Positions 23,321 to 24,266 of a stretch of 24,266 bases of DNA are shown one piece after another (within the stretch, counting starts at the first letter, position 1; the number at the start of each line of letters is the position of its first letter). The stretch covers positions 1 to 24,266 of the forward strand of contig JAKLIN010000008.1 of the NCBI GenBank assembly GCA_022709585.1, given 5' to 3'. The notes beneath the pieces were generated by a model. The model saw only the letters and a list, made by a program, of their open reading frames with translations, was not told where the DNA came from and did no database searches. The stretch comes from Nanobdellota archaeon. GTDB taxonomy: Archaea > Nanobdellota > Nanobdellia > Pacearchaeales > GW2011-AR1. The translations under genes and the position numbers were made by a program.

Positions 23321-23718
23321 ATTTCAGATACAAGCGTTCAGACCCAAAGAATGCAATAAGTATTCTCGAGGCAGCAAAACGAGAAATAGAATATACACTC
23401 ACTTTAGAAGTAACAGAAAAATCTTGTTCAACAATAATAAGAAATATTTATGAATGTTTTAGAATGATGGGAGACGCACTTCTGACTTACCGAGGAAAAG
23501 TTACTCAAGATCATGCAGAATGCATAAAAGAACTAATGAAATTAAACATAAAATCTGAAAGAGCTCTTGGAGCTTTAGACAATTTAAGAATTTTAAGACA
23601 CAACATTAACTATTACGGCTATCAGCCTAAAATTGAAGAAGTCAAAGACGCGTTAAGTCTTACAAAAGCATTATTTGAGCCTCTTTACAAAGTTGTTTTC
23701 AAAGAAGTTAACAAGTGA
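23317..23718 (+). CDS. HEPN-domain protein, toxin-like partner of the MNT gene
   Basis: 133 aa, all-helical. Seen: helices at about 10-30, 33-57, 62-80, 83-97 and 106-127, fitting the HEPN bundle. The candidate catalytic site is RILRHN (91-96), an Arg and His three residues apart, followed by INYYGY (97-102), a segment common in archaeal HEPN proteins paired with MNTs. The canonical RNase motif is R-x(4-6)-H, so the spacing here is short and activity is uncertain. The start overlaps the MNT stop (ATGA), with a GAGGT site 6 nt upstream. Pairing and domain types point to a two-gene MNT-HEPN module, though such pairs may also act in nucleotide signalling or RNA repair. Confidence 0.78.
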   Translation: MNFRYKRSDPKNAISILEAAKREIEYTLTLEVTEKSCSTIIRNIYECFRMMGDALLTYRGKVTQDHAECIKELMKLNIKSERALGALDNLRILRHNINYYGYQPKIEEVKDALSLTKALFEPLYKVVFKEVNK

Positions 23719-23770
23719 TTTAAAGAGGTATGCAGAGGCGCAAACTCTTCTTGAGTTATTACTTATTATC

Positions 23771-23791
23771 TGTTACTTATCAGTAGTAACA
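23771..23791. repeat. Inverted repeat upstream of the protease promoter
   Basis: TGTTACT and AGTAACA with a 7-nt spacer, ending 10 bp before the TATA box of the next gene. The octamer TTACTTAT also occurs twice with a 14-nt period (23759-23766, 23773-23780). It could be an operator, or a weak hairpin ending the HEPN transcript. Confidence 0.4.
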
Positions 23792-23801
23792 AATAGGAAG
23801 A

Positions 23802-23809
23802 TTTAAATA
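23802..23809 (+). promoter_or_regulatory. TATA box of the archaemetzincin-like gene
   Basis: TTTAAATA, 29 nt before the ATG at 23831, again fitting a leaderless message. Confidence 0.55.
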
Positions 23810-23830
23810 TCAATTACTCTTTAATAAAAT

Positions 23831-24266
23831 ATGAAAAATCAAACAATTAATCTTATTTATCAAGCAGGAATTCCAGAAAACGAAAAACAAGCTGTAAGAA
23901 GAGGGGTAGGAAAATTAGCAAGGCTTTTAGGGTTACAGCTCAACGAGTCTGGAAGAGAAATTCAAGAGGGCAATGCTAATTTAAGTGATTACATAAGAAA
24001 AAATAAAAATTATTCCACAAATCAAGTTTTAATAAAAAGTTTTAATGGTTTAAGGAGTTCAAGAGGCAGTGGTTCTTACAATATTTATATTCTAAAAGAC
24101 GATATTTCTGTTTCTGGCTGTAATTACATCTTTGGTATTGGCTCTGTTGATTCTCGTGGTGCAGTAGTCTCTTCTTGCCAGCTTCAGAATTTAGATGACT
24201 TTTACAGAACCGAATGTTTAGAAACAATTGTAGAACATGAAGGTGCACATGTTCTTGGTACAGATG
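23831..24266 (+). CDS. Archaemetzincin-like zinc metalloprotease, 3' end cut by the window
   Basis: 145 complete codons visible, open at the window edge. Seen: a short N-terminal region (about 1-60), a beta-rich middle with YNIYILKDD (83-91), then FGIGSVDSRGAVVSSCQLQ (101-119), which matches the strand before the active site in archaemetzincins. It is followed by IVEHEGAHVLGTD (133-145) with zinc ligands H136 and H140, catalytic Glu137 and the metzincin Gly143. The metzincin consensus is HExxHxxGxxH; the third ligand and the Cys-rich segment expected next lie past the window. No signal peptide is visible, so it is probably cytoplasmic. Alone after a promoter with an inverted repeat. Another metzincin-like family is possible. 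Confidence 0.75.
   Translation, partial: MKNQTINLIYQAGIPENEKQAVRRGVGKLARLLGLQLNESGREIQEGNANLSDYIRKNKNYSTNQVLIKSFNGLRSSRGSGSYNIYILKDDISVSGCNYIFGIGSVDSRGAVVSSCQLQNLDDFYRTECLETIVEHEGAHVLGTD

Noticed and set aside
24042..24248. Minus-strand open frame near the window end
   Set aside because: It is antisense to the archaemetzincin-like gene, which has a HEGAH motif and a promoter at standard spacing.

Overview
The window is a strongly AT-rich piece of an archaeal chromosome. Archaeal markers are an RFC small/large subunit pair, FEN1, an RNase P p30-like protein, archaeal/eukaryotic-type TrpRS, archaeal-type PheRS alpha and beta, a Trm5/Taw2-family tRNA methyltransferase and a tiny eL41-like ribosomal protein. 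Small compact proteins, short intergenic gaps and many short membrane proteins with a T-G-N motif suggest a DPANN lineage (Pacearchaeota/Woesearchaeota-like). That placement is inference; no rRNA is present. No tRNA, rRNA, CRISPR array, insertion sequence or integrase was seen.

Layout. 180-1205 (+) is a membrane-anchored lytic transglycosylase-like protein, convergent with trpS (1215-2333, -). 2391-4865 (-) is a long helical protein of unknown function with a conserved-looking C-terminal domain; it diverges from 5070-7145 (+), a single-pass surface protein whose cytoplasmic part looks like a degenerate class III nucleotidyl-cyclase domain. A minus-strand translation/RNA block follows (12134 down to 7178): membrane protein, RNase P p30-like, pheS, HIT protein, pheT, most of them nearly contiguous. 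htpX (-) and a PEBP-family gene (+) diverge near 13.1-13.2 kb. Then, all on the plus strand: a small orphan protein, an eL41-like gene (14266-14382, 38 codons), RFC small subunit, RFC large subunit and FEN1 (a replication block), four tandem paralogous polytopic membrane proteins (17903-21742), a Trm5-like methyltransferase, an HTH-MNT / HEPN pair resembling a toxin-antitoxin operon, and the start of an archaemetzincin-like protease cut by the window end (23831-24266).

A useful regularity: almost every gene or operon head has a TATA-like octamer (TTTATAAA, TTTAAATA and similar) whose first base lies 29-30 nt before the start codon, as expected for leaderless mRNAs. I used this to choose starts: 19893 rather than 19887, 21068 rather than 21053, 21786 rather than 21771 and 22721 rather than 22622. 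It also supports the start of the eL41-like gene.

The best candidate for an undescribed system is the four-gene membrane-protein array at 17.9-21.7 kb. The proteins share a six-helix plan, an intramembrane T-R-W motif, an R-x-x-G-W-I motif and, in three of four, a TGN motif just outside the first helix. Second are the operator-flanked HTH-MNT/HEPN module and the surface protein with the pseudo-cyclase domain, which carries the same TGN motif.
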